Shown here: one piece after another, positions 9,803 to 19,811 of the stretch
Numbering within the stretch: the stretch's first letter is position 1
Layout: each line of letters begins with the position of its first letter
Source of the DNA: PFJX01 sp040757575
GTDB taxonomy: Bacteria; Pseudomonadota; Gammaproteobacteria; Burkholderiales; Thiobacillaceae
Direction of reading: 5' to 3'
Length of the DNA stretch: 64,000 nucleotides
Assembly (NCBI GenBank): GCA_040757575.1
Contig: JBFLXA010000011.1
Span: forward strand, 1-64,000
The notes under the pieces: model-generated
Database searches by the model: none
What the model saw: the letters and a program-made list of their open reading frames with translations, nothing else
What the model was told of the DNA's origin: nothing
Position numbers and translations under genes: made by a program

Positions 9803-9992
9803 ACTTCCGCTTCAGATTCGCAGCGGACATTCCCTGTGGACAGGTCGACGGTCCGCTCAGGCCGAACAACTGACTATCGGACATCCGCCGACGAGTGTCC
9901 GCATTGAGGTGGGAGTGTGCCTTCATAAGCAGGATAAGCTGGCCTTCGGCTTCATGGTTAGGCCGCCAGGCTGTGGCCCATGCCCATAGGGA

Positions 9993-11000
9993 CTATGACA
10001 CGGGCTTGTGCATGGCCATGGGGCCTGCTTTGCAGGCGGCCATGTCTGCCATCTGGGCGCGGATGGCTTCCCGCCAGGGCACCGTGGGCCGGTATCCCAG
10101 GCGCTGGGCGGCCCGCTGGTTATTGACGCCCACCTCTTCCAGCAGGTGGATGACGCTGCGGGTGACCAGGGGGTCCGAGGGCACCAGGGGGTCCAGCTTT
10201 TCCATGAGCCAGGCGAAGGGATAGGCGATGCCGAAGGGTACGGAGAAGTGGGGCAGGGGCAGGCCGTATTCGTCGTGCAGGAATTCGATCACCTGGCGGG
10301 TGGTGGGCACTTCCGGGCCGACGATGTTGAAGCCTTCATAACCCGACAGACCCGGGGTGGTGGCCGCCCGGGCCAGGGCCTGGCCGATGTCCTCGCCGGC
10401 GGTGATGGGCAGGGCGGTGCGTCCCCCCGCCACCCAGGGCACCAGATGGGTCTTCAGCCGGGGCACCAGGATGGGCAGTATACCCAGGCCATAGCGGCGG
10501 CCGGCGAAGATGCCCAGGCGCATGTTGGCCACCGTGAACTGGGCTGAGGCTTGCTGGCGCAAGGCATTCTCGATGGCCACTACGCTTTCCAGGTGGGGCC
10601 AGAACTTCCGGGGAATGCCCCGGCTCATGGGGTCGGCGGAGGCGTCCGGCGCGGCGGCGGAGGTGGTGCTGACGTTGACGAAGCGGGTCACCCCCGCCGC
10701 CAGGGCCTCGTCCATCAGGGCCAGGGTGGGTTCCCGGTACAAGTCCCAGGTGCGGTGGCCCTGGCCGAAGAGACTGGTCCAGGCCATGCAGTGGCAGACG
10801 GTGTCCACCCCTTGCAGCAGGGTTTTGCGGTAGGCGGGGTCCCGCAGGTCGCCGGCCCGGATTTGGCCTTTGAAGCCGGGGGGTAGCCGGGCTGGGTCCC
10901 GGCAGGCGGCCACCAGATGTACGTCGGGCTGATGGGCCAGGGCCTCCAGGGTGTGGCTGCCGACAAAGCCGGTGGCGCCGGTGATTAGGATGGTGTGCAT
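9993..11000 (-). CDS. NAD-dependent epimerase/dehydratase family protein
   Basis: The 335-residue protein begins with the Rossmann motif ILITGATGFVGSHTLEAL. It has an SDR-type VNVSTTSA segment near residue 109 and typical extended-SDR spacing, though a canonical YxxxK is not obvious. The substrate is not deducible. It is the last gene of a minus-strand set tetR - tusA - dsrE2 - epimerase. Its first ten codons have been duplicated upstream as part of a 210-bp tandem repeat, so the natural intergenic region now contains an extra, truncated start. Confidence 0.75.
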   Translation of the reverse strand: MHTILITGATGFVGSHTLEALAHQPDVHLVAACRDPARLPPGFKGQIRAGDLRDPAYRKTLLQGVDTVCHCMAWTSLFGQGHRTWDLYREPTLALMDEALAAGVTRFVNVSTTSAAAPDASADPMSRGIPRKFWPHLESVVAIENALRQQASAQFTVANMRLGIFAGRRYGLGILPILVPRLKTHLVPWVAGGRTALPITAGEDIGQALARAATTPGLSGYEGFNIVGPEVPTTRQVIEFLHDEYGLPLPHFSVPFGIAYPFAWLMEKLDPLVPSDPLVTRSVIHLLEEVGVNNQRAAQRLGYRPTVPWREAIRAQMADMAACKAGPMAMHKPVS

Positions 11001-11390
11001 GGTTGTTGGCTCCTGGATGTCTATGACCCTCTCCCCAGCCCTCCCCCGCTTGCGGGGGAGGGAGTCAGCTGGAGGTGGAAATGGCCTCGCCTGCTCAAGC
11101 CCCAGCCCCCCCGCTTGCGGGGGAGGGGGCTGTCAGACGAACAGGCAGACGTTGGCGTTGCGGGCTTCCGCCAGGTAGCCGGTGGCGCCGGTGATTAGGA
11201 TGGTGGGCATGGTTTTTGGCTTCTGGATGTCTATGACCCTCTCCCCAGCCCTCCCCCGCTTGCGGGGGAGGGGGTCAGCTGGAGGTGGAAATGGCCTCGC
11301 CTGCTCAAACCCCAGCCCCCCCGCTTGCGGGGGAGGGGGCTGTCAGACGAACAGGCAGACGTCGGCGTTGCGGGCTTCCGCCAGGTAGCT
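10971..11390. repeat. 210-bp tandem duplication between dsrE2 and the epimerase gene
   Basis: Positions 10971-11180 and 11181-11390 are two head-to-tail copies of a 210-bp unit with only a few base differences. GGTGGCGCCG occurs at 10971, 11181 and again at 11391, marking a 10-bp junction. Each unit holds the first codons of the epimerase gene, two GC-rich GCTTGC palindromes (11027-11062 and 11106-11129; copies at 11237-11272 and 11316-11339) and the last codons of dsrE2. The duplication most likely arose by recombination or slippage at the 10-bp microhomology. Confidence 0.92.
11133..11210 (-). other. chimeric 25-codon frame made by the duplication
   Basis: The internal junction of the duplication joins the epimerase start to the dsrE2 end in frame. 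The resulting frame reads MPTILITGATGYLAEARNAN and then VCLFV before TGA. Its first eleven residues are the epimerase glycine-rich loop and the rest is the DsrE2 C-terminus. It is probably a by-product with no function, but it keeps an ATG in the transcribed leader of the epimerase gene and could affect its translation. Confidence 0.6.
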
Positions 11391-11966
11391 GGTGGCGCCG
11401 ATCCATTCGGCGATTTCGGGGATGAACTCGTCCTGGCGGTAGTTGAACAGGTCCACGGTCATCTGGCAGGCCACCAGTTTTACTTTCGCGTCGATGCACA
11501 GGTCCCGCAGTTCCTGGATGGTGGGCACCCCCTTGGATTTCACCGTCTGGGTCATCAGGCTCGTGGCCAGGCTTTCGAAGCCGGGCAGGTTGGCGGCCAG
11601 GGTGGGGATGGGCATGTTGATGCGCTTCAGCCAGTCGGGGCCGAAGGGCATTTTCATGGGCATGGCCGGGTTGCCCAGGGGGGAGACGTGGAGGTTAAGG
11701 TCCTTCTTCACCAGTTCCAGGCCGTAGAAGGTGAAGAAGATGGAGGATTCCCAGCCCAGGGCGGCGGCGGTGGAGGCCAGGATGAAGGGCGGGTAGGCCA
11801 TGTCCATGGTGCCCTTGGTGGCGATGATGGCCAGGGAGGGCACCTTGCTGGCTTCCTTTTCCGCCAGCTTTTCGTCCAGGCGCTGGTCGAACCAGGCTTC
11901 CAGGCTGGCCAGGTCCGTGGGCATGGCGGTGGCGGGGGTGGAGGAATGGAGTTTGGCGACGTTCAT
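11343..11966 (-). CDS. DsrE/DsrF/DrsH-like family protein (DsrE2 type)
   Basis: The 207-residue protein matches the larger DsrE2-like group: LAIIATKGTMDMAYPPFILA, a hydrophobic segment around GWESSIFFTFYGL, the conserved Cys regions LRDLCIDAKVKLVACQMTVDLF, and the C-terminal ARNADVCLFV. DsrE proteins pass persulfide sulfur between carriers, and DsrE2 commonly neighbours TusA and rhodanese genes in sulfur-metabolising bacteria. The tusA-like gene starts ten bases upstream on the same strand. The last codons are duplicated at 11133. Its natural partner reaction here is inferred from context only. Confidence 0.82.
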   Translation of the reverse strand: MNVAKLHSSTPATAMPTDLASLEAWFDQRLDEKLAEKEASKVPSLAIIATKGTMDMAYPPFILASTAAALGWESSIFFTFYGLELVKKDLNLHVSPLGNPAMPMKMPFGPDWLKRINMPIPTLAANLPGFESLATSLMTQTVKSKGVPTIQELRDLCIDAKVKLVACQMTVDLFNYRQDEFIPEIAEWIGATSYLAEARNADVCLFV

Positions 11967-11976
11967 GGTGACCTCC

Positions 11977-12204
11977 TCAGGCCTTGCGGATGAAGAATTC
12001 GTAGTCGCTGCCGGCCTGGGCGGAGGACAGCAGGGTGTTTCCCGTCTGGGTGCAGAAGGCCACCATGTCCTTCAGGGAGCCCGGGTCCGTGGCCACCACC
12101 TTCAGGGTGTCGCCGGGGGCCATGGCGTTCAGGGTCTTCTTGGTGCGCAGGATGGGCAGGGGGCAGTTGAGCCCGCGGGCGTCCAGGGTCTGGTTGGAAT
12201 CCAT
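11977..12204 (-). CDS. tusA: TusA/SirA-like sulfur carrier
   Basis: The 75-residue protein has the TusA hallmark LDARGLNCPLPILRTKKTL, whose CPxP Cys carries a persulfide, and the typical C-terminal half GDTLKVVATDPGSLKDMVAF. TusA proteins deliver sulfur from desulfurases or rhodaneses, and several paralogues serve sulfur oxidation rather than tRNA thiolation. Pairing with dsrE2 ten bases downstream favours the carrier-relay role. A palindrome identical to the one upstream of tetR lies at 12245-12260, 41 bp before the ATG. Confidence 0.88.
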   Translation of the reverse strand: MDSNQTLDARGLNCPLPILRTKKTLNAMAPGDTLKVVATDPGSLKDMVAFCTQTGNTLLSSAQAGSDYEFFIRKA

Positions 12205-12244
12205 GATGTTGCTCCTTTCATCAAGCGCGGCGGAGCCGCAAAAG

Positions 12245-12260
12245 TAGACCGGTCGGTCAA
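12245..12260. promoter_or_regulatory. TetR operator ahead of tusA-dsrE2
   Basis: TAGACCGGTCGGTCAA is identical over 16 bases to the sequence at 12949-12964 just upstream of the tetR gene. The core GACCGGTC is a dyad typical of TetR-family operators. Two exact copies, one before the regulator and one before the sulfur-carrier genes, make direct control of both transcription units likely. Confidence 0.75.
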
Positions 12261-12270
12261 TTTACCGGCC

Positions 12271-12292
12271 AAAAAAAAGCCCGGTGGGCTTG
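12271..12292 (-). terminator. intrinsic terminator after tetR
   Basis: On the minus strand AAGCCC, a short loop and GGGCTT form a hairpin followed by a run of eight T. It lies between the tetR stop and the second operator, so tetR can be transcribed separately from tusA-dsrE2. Confidence 0.65.
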
Positions 12293-12331
12293 TTGGGCTT
12301 TGCCATGCCCGCCGGGGGCATGGCGGTATAT

Positions 12332-12943
12332 CTAATGGCTCATTTCTATCCTCAAGGTCTTGATGGCCGGCCCCAGCACCAGGATCACCTCCGGTTCGTT
12401 GCGGGTCTTGGCCAGCAGGATGATGCCTTCCAGGTAGGCCAGCATGGCGCTGGCGGTGGCTTCGGTGTTCATGGCCGCCAGGGCGCCGGTGGCCACGGCT
12501 TCGTCCAGGGTGGCGCGGAACTTGTCCCGTGCCTTGTCGAACACGGCGTTCAGCCGGGCCCGCATCACGTCGTCCCGGGTGCTCATCTCCAGGGCCAGGT
12601 TGCCGAACAGGCAGCCGGGCATGCGGCCTTCCAGGTCGGCGCTGGCCTTCTGCCAGTAGTAGGCGGCGTCGATCATGTAATCCAGCCGTTCCACCGGCGG
12701 CAGGGCCTGGTCGAAGGCCTCGGCTACAAAACCGTGGGCCCAGTCGTCGGCCATGTCGTCGATGACCGCCAGGGCCAGGTCCCGCTTGGAGGGGAAGAAA
12801 TGGTAGAAGCTGCCCTTCTGCACCTTGGCGGCGTCGCAGATCTCCTGGATGCCCACGTCCGCATAGCTGCGCCCGTGGAACATGTCGCGTGCCACGGCCA
12901 GGATGCGGGAACGGGTGTCGGTTTCGGGGTGCATGGGCTGCAT
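12332..12943 (-). CDS. TetR/AcrR-family regulator of the tusA-dsrE2 locus
   Basis: The 203-residue protein has a typical TetR helix-turn-helix (RSRILAVARDMFHGRSYADVG, then IQEICDAAKVQKGSFYHFFP) and a C-terminal TetR_C-like helical region. The ATG at 12943 is chosen; an ATG at 12934 is equally plausible and neither has a clear ribosome-binding site. The operator at 12949-12964 touches the start, suggesting autorepression and possibly a leaderless transcript. The second identical operator precedes tusA. Confidence 0.85.
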   Translation of the reverse strand: MQPMHPETDTRSRILAVARDMFHGRSYADVGIQEICDAAKVQKGSFYHFFPSKRDLALAVIDDMADDWAHGFVAEAFDQALPPVERLDYMIDAAYYWQKASADLEGRMPGCLFGNLALEMSTRDDVMRARLNAVFDKARDKFRATLDEAVATGALAAMNTEATASAMLAYLEGIILLAKTRNEPEVILVLGPAIKTLRIEMSH

Positions 12944-12948
12944 AATAA

Positions 12949-12964
12949 TAGACCGGTCGGTCAA
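12949..12964. promoter_or_regulatory. TetR operator at the start of tetR
   Basis: TAGACCGGTCGGTCAA here exactly matches 12245-12260. It sits within six bases of the proposed start codon, where bound repressor would block transcription initiation. Confidence 0.75.
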
Positions 12965-13006
12965 GTCAAGGGGCGTTCACGGTTTCGGGTACATAAAAGG
13001 CGGAAT

Positions 13007-13543
13007 TCACCCCCGGGCCGGCTCCATCACTGCGTCCAGATTCAGGTTATCGCAGTAGTCGAAGAAATCGCCCCGCAAGGTCGGCAGGTGCATGTCCGCA
13101 GGCACGCCGATGGTGATGTTCACCGAGAACATGGGGGTGCCGGTGTGGGGGGCCGGGTAGGTCTCGGTGGCCAGTTCCTCGATGTTGATGCCCTGGCGGG
13201 AGAAGAATTCCGCCAGCTTGTGGACGATGCCCGGGTGGTCCATGGCCACCACGTTGACCCGGTAGGGCACCAGGGGCTTGGCCCGCTCCTGGGGTTTGGT
13301 GCGCTTGCTGATGATGGTGAGGCCCAGTTCTTCGCCCATGGGGCCGGCCTTGTCCTCCAGCTTGGTGAGGGCATGCCAGGGGCCGGAAACCAGCATGAGG
13401 ATGGCGAACTGGCCCCCCAGCACGGCCATGCGGGATTCTTCTATGTTGCAGCCGGCGTCCAGGATGCGGCTGGTGAAGCGCTCCACCAGGCCCACTTGAT
13501 CTTCGCCGGAAGCGGTGATGGCCAGATAGTCGATATTGCTCAT
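13007..13543 (-). CDS. gcvR: ACT-domain protein, glycine cleavage repressor-like (GcvR)
   Basis: The 178-residue protein consists of two tandem ACT domains: YLAITASGEDQVGLVERFTS at the N-terminus and VNVVAMDHPGIVHKLAEFFS at about residue 96. This is the GcvR layout, a cytoplasmic regulator that in E. coli binds GcvA and glycine to control the glycine cleavage system. No gcv genes lie nearby, so a GcvR-like regulatory role is likely but the target is not shown. Confidence 0.78.
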   Translation of the reverse strand: MSNIDYLAITASGEDQVGLVERFTSRILDAGCNIEESRMAVLGGQFAILMLVSGPWHALTKLEDKAGPMGEELGLTIISKRTKPQERAKPLVPYRVNVVAMDHPGIVHKLAEFFSRQGINIEELATETYPAPHTGTPMFSVNITIGVPADMHLPTLRGDFFDYCDNLNLDAVMEPARG

Positions 13544-13620
13544 GAGAACTCGGTAGGTGATCGGTTGACCGGCATTGTATGCCAGCCGCAGGCCCAGGCT
13601 TCGTCCCGGTGCTCAGACCG

Positions 13621-14295
13621 TCACGCCGGCAGGCGGCCGGGGCATCGTGAGACCAGGGGGCAGACGCCGCAGCGGGGCCGGGGCCGGCAGCAGGTCTTGC
13701 CCAGGGCCACGATGAGGGCGTGGTATTCGTTGAACAGGGCCACCTCGGCGGGCAGGCGGGCGTGGAAGCGGGCCTGGATGTCCCCATAGGCCTCGTTGCC
13801 GTCTAGCAGGCCCAGGCGGCCAAAAATGCGCCGGGTATAGGCGTCCACCACGAAAACTGGCAGGTCCAGGGCGTAAAGGAGGATGGAATCCGCGGTTTCC
13901 TCCCCCACTCCGTAGACCGCCAGCAAGTCCTTGCGAAGGGCGTCCACTCTTGCCTGGCGGGCCAGGGCCTCGGGTGCTTCCGCCACTCCCCGCTCTGCCA
14001 GAAACTGGCATAAGGCCTTCAGCCGTCGGCTTTTGACGTTGAAAAAACCCGCCGGGCGAATCAGGCATGCCAGTTCATCGATCGGAATGGCCAGGATGGG
14101 ATTGCAGGACAGGGCCTGGGCGACCTTAAGTCGGCCGATGGCTTTTTCCACATTCCGCCAGGCCGTGTTCTGGGTCAGCACCGCGCCCACCATGACCTCG
14201 AAGGGGCTGTCCCCCGGCCACCAGTGCTGGGGCCCGAAATGGGCCAGCAGGCGGTCATGGACATCCCGCCAATCCGTAGCGTCAGCGTGGGACAT
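13621..14295 (-). CDS. endonuclease III-like HhH-GPD DNA glycosylase
   Basis: The 224-residue protein has the helix-hairpin-helix/GPD core: VGAVLTQNTAWRNVEKAI, LLAVYGVGEETADSILLYAL and the catalytic Asp in VVDAYTRRI. The C-terminal Cys set CCRPRPRCGVCPLVSRC fits the 4Fe-4S loop. A Tyr/Glu replaces the usual catalytic Lys after the hairpin (GVGEETAD rather than GVGxKTA), so it may be a monofunctional glycosylase rather than a true Nth lyase. The ATG at 14295 overlaps the 3' end of the lipoprotein gene. Confidence 0.8.
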   Translation of the reverse strand: MSHADATDWRDVHDRLLAHFGPQHWWPGDSPFEVMVGAVLTQNTAWRNVEKAIGRLKVAQALSCNPILAIPIDELACLIRPAGFFNVKSRRLKALCQFLAERGVAEAPEALARQARVDALRKDLLAVYGVGEETADSILLYALDLPVFVVDAYTRRIFGRLGLLDGNEAYGDIQARFHARLPAEVALFNEYHALIVALGKTCCRPRPRCGVCPLVSRCPGRLPA

Positions 14296-14836
14296 GCAGT
14301 TCCAGGGTGAACAGGTCGCCCAGGGCACCGCGTATATCCGCGAGACTCAGATGGCGCATGATGGCGATGCCGGGCATGTGCTGGTTGCTCATGCAGGTCA
14401 GGCCTAGGGCCCGTTCCGGCGTGGCGGCCTGGGCGTTACGGGCGTCGGATGCCAGCATGAAACGGGTCTTGAAATAGATGTGGGTCGGCAGGTCATCCGG
14501 GCCGAAGACCACGCGCCGGGTGTGGTAGGGCATGATGGGCAAACCGGCGAAGGTGCTTACGCTCCGCTCCAGGGTCAACACATCGAAGCCTGCCGGTGGC
14601 AGGATCCGGGGGCTGTCGGCCACGGCATCGATTTCGAATACGCAGAACGGGTCGTGTTCCTGGACGGCATTGAAGGCCGTCGTTCGACCGTACTGGATGC
14701 GGACGGAGGCCGCGCCCGCCGGGATCGTCAAGGGTGCGTTGAGGTTCAGTCGTCCGATGGGCGGGGTGTGTTCAGGCGGGTGGGCACAACCGGTGGCAAG
14801 GACAGCTGGGAACAGGATCAGGTATAGGAGGCGCAT
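14282..14836 (-). CDS. putative lipoprotein of unknown function
   Basis: The 184-residue protein starts with a lipoprotein signal peptide, MRLLYLILFPAVLATGC, with Cys 17 in the lipobox. The remainder is probably a beta-rich periplasmic domain (IPAGAASVRIQYGRTTAF, HIYFKTRFMLAS) with no family I can name. GGAGATC precedes the start. Its 3' end overlaps the glycosylase gene by about 14 bases, so the two are probably co-transcribed. Confidence 0.75.
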   Translation of the reverse strand: MRLLYLILFPAVLATGCAHPPEHTPPIGRLNLNAPLTIPAGAASVRIQYGRTTAFNAVQEHDPFCVFEIDAVADSPRILPPAGFDVLTLERSVSTFAGLPIMPYHTRRVVFGPDDLPTHIYFKTRFMLASDARNAQAATPERALGLTCMSNQHMPGIAIMRHLSLADIRGALGDLFTLELHVPR

Positions 14837-14911
14837 GGCGGGGATCTCCAAGGGGCTTGGGCATGAGAGCGCCCAGCCCGGCAAAAGTTTGAACAGCGCT
14901 ATGATGCACCT

Positions 14912-15322
14912 ATGGGAAAACAGACCGACAACGAAGCAGGGCCCGTTGGCCTCCGTCTGGACAAATGGCTCTGGGCCGCCCGGTTCTTCAAGACCCGGGC
15001 CCTGGCCCAGGCGGCTGTGGAGGGGGGAAAGGTGAGATTGAACGGCGAGCGTTGCAAATGCAGCCGGGGGCTGAAACCCGGAGACCAGCTACACATTCAC
15101 ATCCAGGACCTGGAATGGCGTCTGACGGTGCGAGGCCTCTCTGCCCAGCGGGGCCCGGCCCCAGTGGCACGACTGCTGTATGAGGAAGATCCGGCCAGCA
15201 TCCAGGCCCGGGAAGAACGGATTGAGGCCCGCAAGGCCCAGGGCGACCCGGGTATCAGCATCAAAGGCCGGCCCACCAAACGGGACCGTCGCCTCTTGCA
15301 CCGTTTCAACGAAGGCGGCTGA
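14912..15322 (+). CDS. hslR: Hsp15-like ribosome-associated S4 RNA-binding protein
   Basis: The 136-residue protein has an N-terminal S4 domain (LRLDKWLWAARFFKTRALAQ, GKVRLNG) and a basic tail (KGRPTKRDRRLLHRF). This is the Hsp15/HslR architecture; E. coli HslR is 133 residues and recycles stalled 50S subunits carrying peptidyl-tRNA. It is transcribed divergently from the lipoprotein gene. Confidence 0.88.
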   Translation: MGKQTDNEAGPVGLRLDKWLWAARFFKTRALAQAAVEGGKVRLNGERCKCSRGLKPGDQLHIHIQDLEWRLTVRGLSAQRGPAPVARLLYEEDPASIQAREERIEARKAQGDPGISIKGRPTKRDRRLLHRFNEGG

Positions 15323-15412
15323 AGTGTTCGGAACAATGCCCGGCAAACGGTCTGGAGCAAGACTGGCCCAAGGGGCGGGCTTGCCAGACAATTCTGTCCA
15401 TTAAGTCTCGCC

Positions 15413-17271
<1,859 letters not shown>

Positions 17272-17275
<4 letters not shown>

Positions 17276-18483
17276 GCACGACTAGCTACGATTGCATTGT
17301 GATAGGGGGTGGCGCCAGCGGCTTGGTGGCCGCATCCCGCCTGGGGCTGGCCGGCCGTCAGGTAATGCTTCTGGAGGCAGCCCCCCGTCTTGGGGGCTGT
17401 GTCCAGTCCTGGCGTCCCGCTGCCGGCTTCTGGCTGGAACTGGGGGCCCACACCGCCTACAACTCCTACGGCCCCTTGCTGGAAGCCCTCCAGGACCGGG
17501 GTCGGCTGGGCGAACTGCTCACTCGGGAAAAGCTGGGTTATCGCTTCCATCTCCCGGACGGCAAATTGCAGTCGCCCATGCAGCGACTGAGCTTCCTGGA
17601 AGCGGCACTCTCCCTGCCCCTGGGCCTGGGGCGCCCCAAGGCCGGGGTCAGCGTGGCGACCTGGTTCGGTCGCCTGCTGGGACGGCGCAACTACAGGCGG
17701 CTACTGGCGCCGGCCTTTGCTGCCGTGTTGTCCCAGCCGGCCGACAACTTCCCCGCCGAATGGCTGTTCCGGCGCAAACCCCGCATGAAGGCCGCACCCC
17801 GCAAATTCACCTTCGATGGTGGCCTTCAGGGCCTGCTGGAAGCCGTGGCCCACAAGGCCCCGTTCCAGACCTGCACTGGTGTGGCGGTCGATAGACTGGT
17901 TCGGGAGGGTTCGGGGTTCGTTCTCGGCGCCGGCGGGGAAACCTGGACTTGCAAGCAACTGGTGCTGGCCGTGCCCGTGGATGCGGCTGCGGCCCTGCTG
18001 GCGGAGACCTACCCGGAAGTGGCCCGCATCCTGGGCAGCTTCCCCATGTCCAGCAGCGAGGCCCTGGCGGTGGTGCTGCCCGCCGAAGCCACCCGGCTCC
18101 CCCCCCTGGCAGGCCTCATTGGCACGGAAGACGATTTCTGGTCCGTGGTCACCCGGGACCCGGTGCCCCACCCGGACTGGCGGGGCTTCACCTTCCATTT
18201 CCGCCCCGGCCAGCGGAACCGGGAAGAAAAGCTGGAGCAGGTGGCCGCCGTGCTGGGGGTGCCCAAGTCCAGCTTCCTGCACGTGGCCGAAGCCACCAAC
18301 CGCCTGCCCGCCCCCGGTGTGGAACACCCCCGCCGGGCGGCAGAGGTGGATGCCCTGCTGGCCGCCGAACCCCTGGCCTTGGTGGGCAACTATCTCAACG
18401 GCCTGTCCATCGGCGATTGCGCGGAGCGCGCCGCCCAGGAAGTGGACCGGTTGCTGAAACTACAAGGAGTCCATCATGGCTAG
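17272..18483 (+). CDS. FAD-dependent amine oxidase-type protein (HemY/PPOX-like)
   Basis: The 403-residue protein begins with a dinucleotide-binding motif, CIVIGGGASGLVAASRLGLAG, and the GG doublet PRLGGCVQSW. It ends with VGNYLNGLSIGDCAERAAQE, which resembles the FAD-binding end of HemY-type protoporphyrinogen oxidases. The family also includes other flavin oxidases, so the substrate is provisional. Its start overlaps the sensor kinase stop, and the yajL-like gene starts inside its last codons, forming a coupled three-gene operon. Confidence 0.7.
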
Positions 18484-19027
18484 CGTACTGATTCCCCTGG
18501 CCCCGGGTTTCGAAGACCTGGAAGCCACCACCCTCGTCGACCTGCTGCGCCGGGCGGACATCGAAGTCATCACCGCCGGCCTGCATCCGGGCCTGGTCCA
18601 GGGGGCCCGGGGCATGCGGGTCCAGCCCGACGCCCATCTGGATGAAGTGCTGGCGCGGGATTTCGACATGATTGCCCTGCCCGGCGGCATGCCCGGTGCG
18701 GAAAACCTGAAGAACGACGCCCGCATCCAGGCCCTGCTGAAGCGACTGGCCGCCGCCGGCAAGTACACCACCGCCATCTGTGCCGCCCCCATCGCCCTGG
18801 CCCAGGCGGGCCTGCTGGATGGCCGCCGGATCACCAGCTACCCCGGGTTCATCGACAAGGCCCCGCCCCCGGGGGCCACCTACCTCGCTGACGCCGTGGT
18901 GGTGGACGGCCGGGTGGTCACCTCCCGGGGCCCGGGCACCGCCATGGATTTCGCCCTGACCCTGGTGGAATTGCTGGCCGGCAGGGCCGTCCGGGACCGA
19001 GTGGAAGCGGGCCTGGTGCGGCCCTGA
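18476..19027 (+). CDS. yajL: DJ-1/PfpI family protein (YajL-like)
   Basis: The 183-residue protein has the DJ-1 catalytic elbow with Cys in TTAICAAPIALAQAG, the conserved Glu in GFEDLEATT, and the LPGGMPGAENL motif. Length and motifs fit YajL/DJ-1, implicated in oxidative stress protection and, controversially, deglycation. CAAGGAG precedes the start, which lies within the final codons of the flavin oxidase gene. Confidence 0.85.
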   Translation: MASVLIPLAPGFEDLEATTLVDLLRRADIEVITAGLHPGLVQGARGMRVQPDAHLDEVLARDFDMIALPGGMPGAENLKNDARIQALLKRLAAAGKYTTAICAAPIALAQAGLLDGRRITSYPGFIDKAPPPGATYLADAVVVDGRVVTSRGPGTAMDFALTLVELLAGRAVRDRVEAGLVRP

Positions 19028-19138
19028 GGGGACGGGCAGCAAGCTTGTCATTTTCTCCGTGCAATCTAGATTGGCTGCATGGGTTACCCGGCCCATGCAC
19101 ACAAAAAATTCCAATTCCGAGAGCCAAGGAGAAACGCC

Positions 19139-19762
19139 ATGCAGACCCTGAATCGATTGTCTTATATTGCCTGCGTCATGGTAGGCATGCTGTCCCCTAA
19201 CGCCCAGGCGGCTGTTGATGTGCCGGAGATGAGAAGCGGTCCGCCCCTGACCATCCAGATGGGTGAAGTGCGCCAGTCCAAACGCTTGGTGAACGGTGAG
19301 GCGATTGTCCAGACAGGAAAGCTGCTGGATGGGGACACCATTGAACGAAGCTTCAGTGATGGCTGTGTCACCACGGCGACGACCAAGGACTTTTACGCCC
19401 CCAATACGACATGGACGAATTGCGGTCAGGGCCCGTGGTCCACGGGCAAGGCGGAAGACATGCGGGTCAAGGGCCAACTCTGGCCTTTCAAGGTGGGCAA
19501 TGAGGTCCATTACCAGTGGAAGTCCAGCAACGCGGCGGGCCAGACCAATCACCGGGCCTTCCGCTCCTGCCAGGTGACGGACACCGTGATGGCAGAAGCA
19601 GCGGGCAAGTCCTATCCCAGTTACAGGGTGGACTGCTCGGAGCATAACAACCGCAAGTGGGTTTATTTTTACGCGCCAGGCATCGACGAAACCGTACGTT
19701 TTGAAGACCATCATCCCAAGAATGGCCTACGGGTGATGGAGTTTGTTGAACGCATCCAGTAA
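19139..19762 (+). CDS. exported protein of unknown function
   Basis: The 207-residue protein has a signal peptide ending at NAQA (about residue 23), followed by a soluble domain with Cys residues in SDGCVTT, TWTNCGQG, FRSCQV and RVDCSEH that could form two disulfides. CAAGGAG lies upstream of the ATG at 19139. I do not recognise the family. It stands alone between the yajL-like gene and the convergent dsrE-like gene. Confidence 0.7.
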   Translation: MQTLNRLSYIACVMVGMLSPNAQAAVDVPEMRSGPPLTIQMGEVRQSKRLVNGEAIVQTGKLLDGDTIERSFSDGCVTTATTKDFYAPNTTWTNCGQGPWSTGKAEDMRVKGQLWPFKVGNEVHYQWKSSNAAGQTNHRAFRSCQVTDTVMAEAAGKSYPSYRVDCSEHNNRKWVYFYAPGIDETVRFEDHHPKNGLRVMEFVERIQ

Positions 19763-19811
19763 GGCATGAACGATTGCAGCCGCCCCCCATCAGCGGGGGC
19801 TGGCCCAGGGC

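Noticed and set aside
9803..9992. Small gene or attC-like site after the AT-rich PEP-CTERM gene
   Set aside because: The 190-bp region has no frame with a ribosome-binding site and no paired integron-type core sites.
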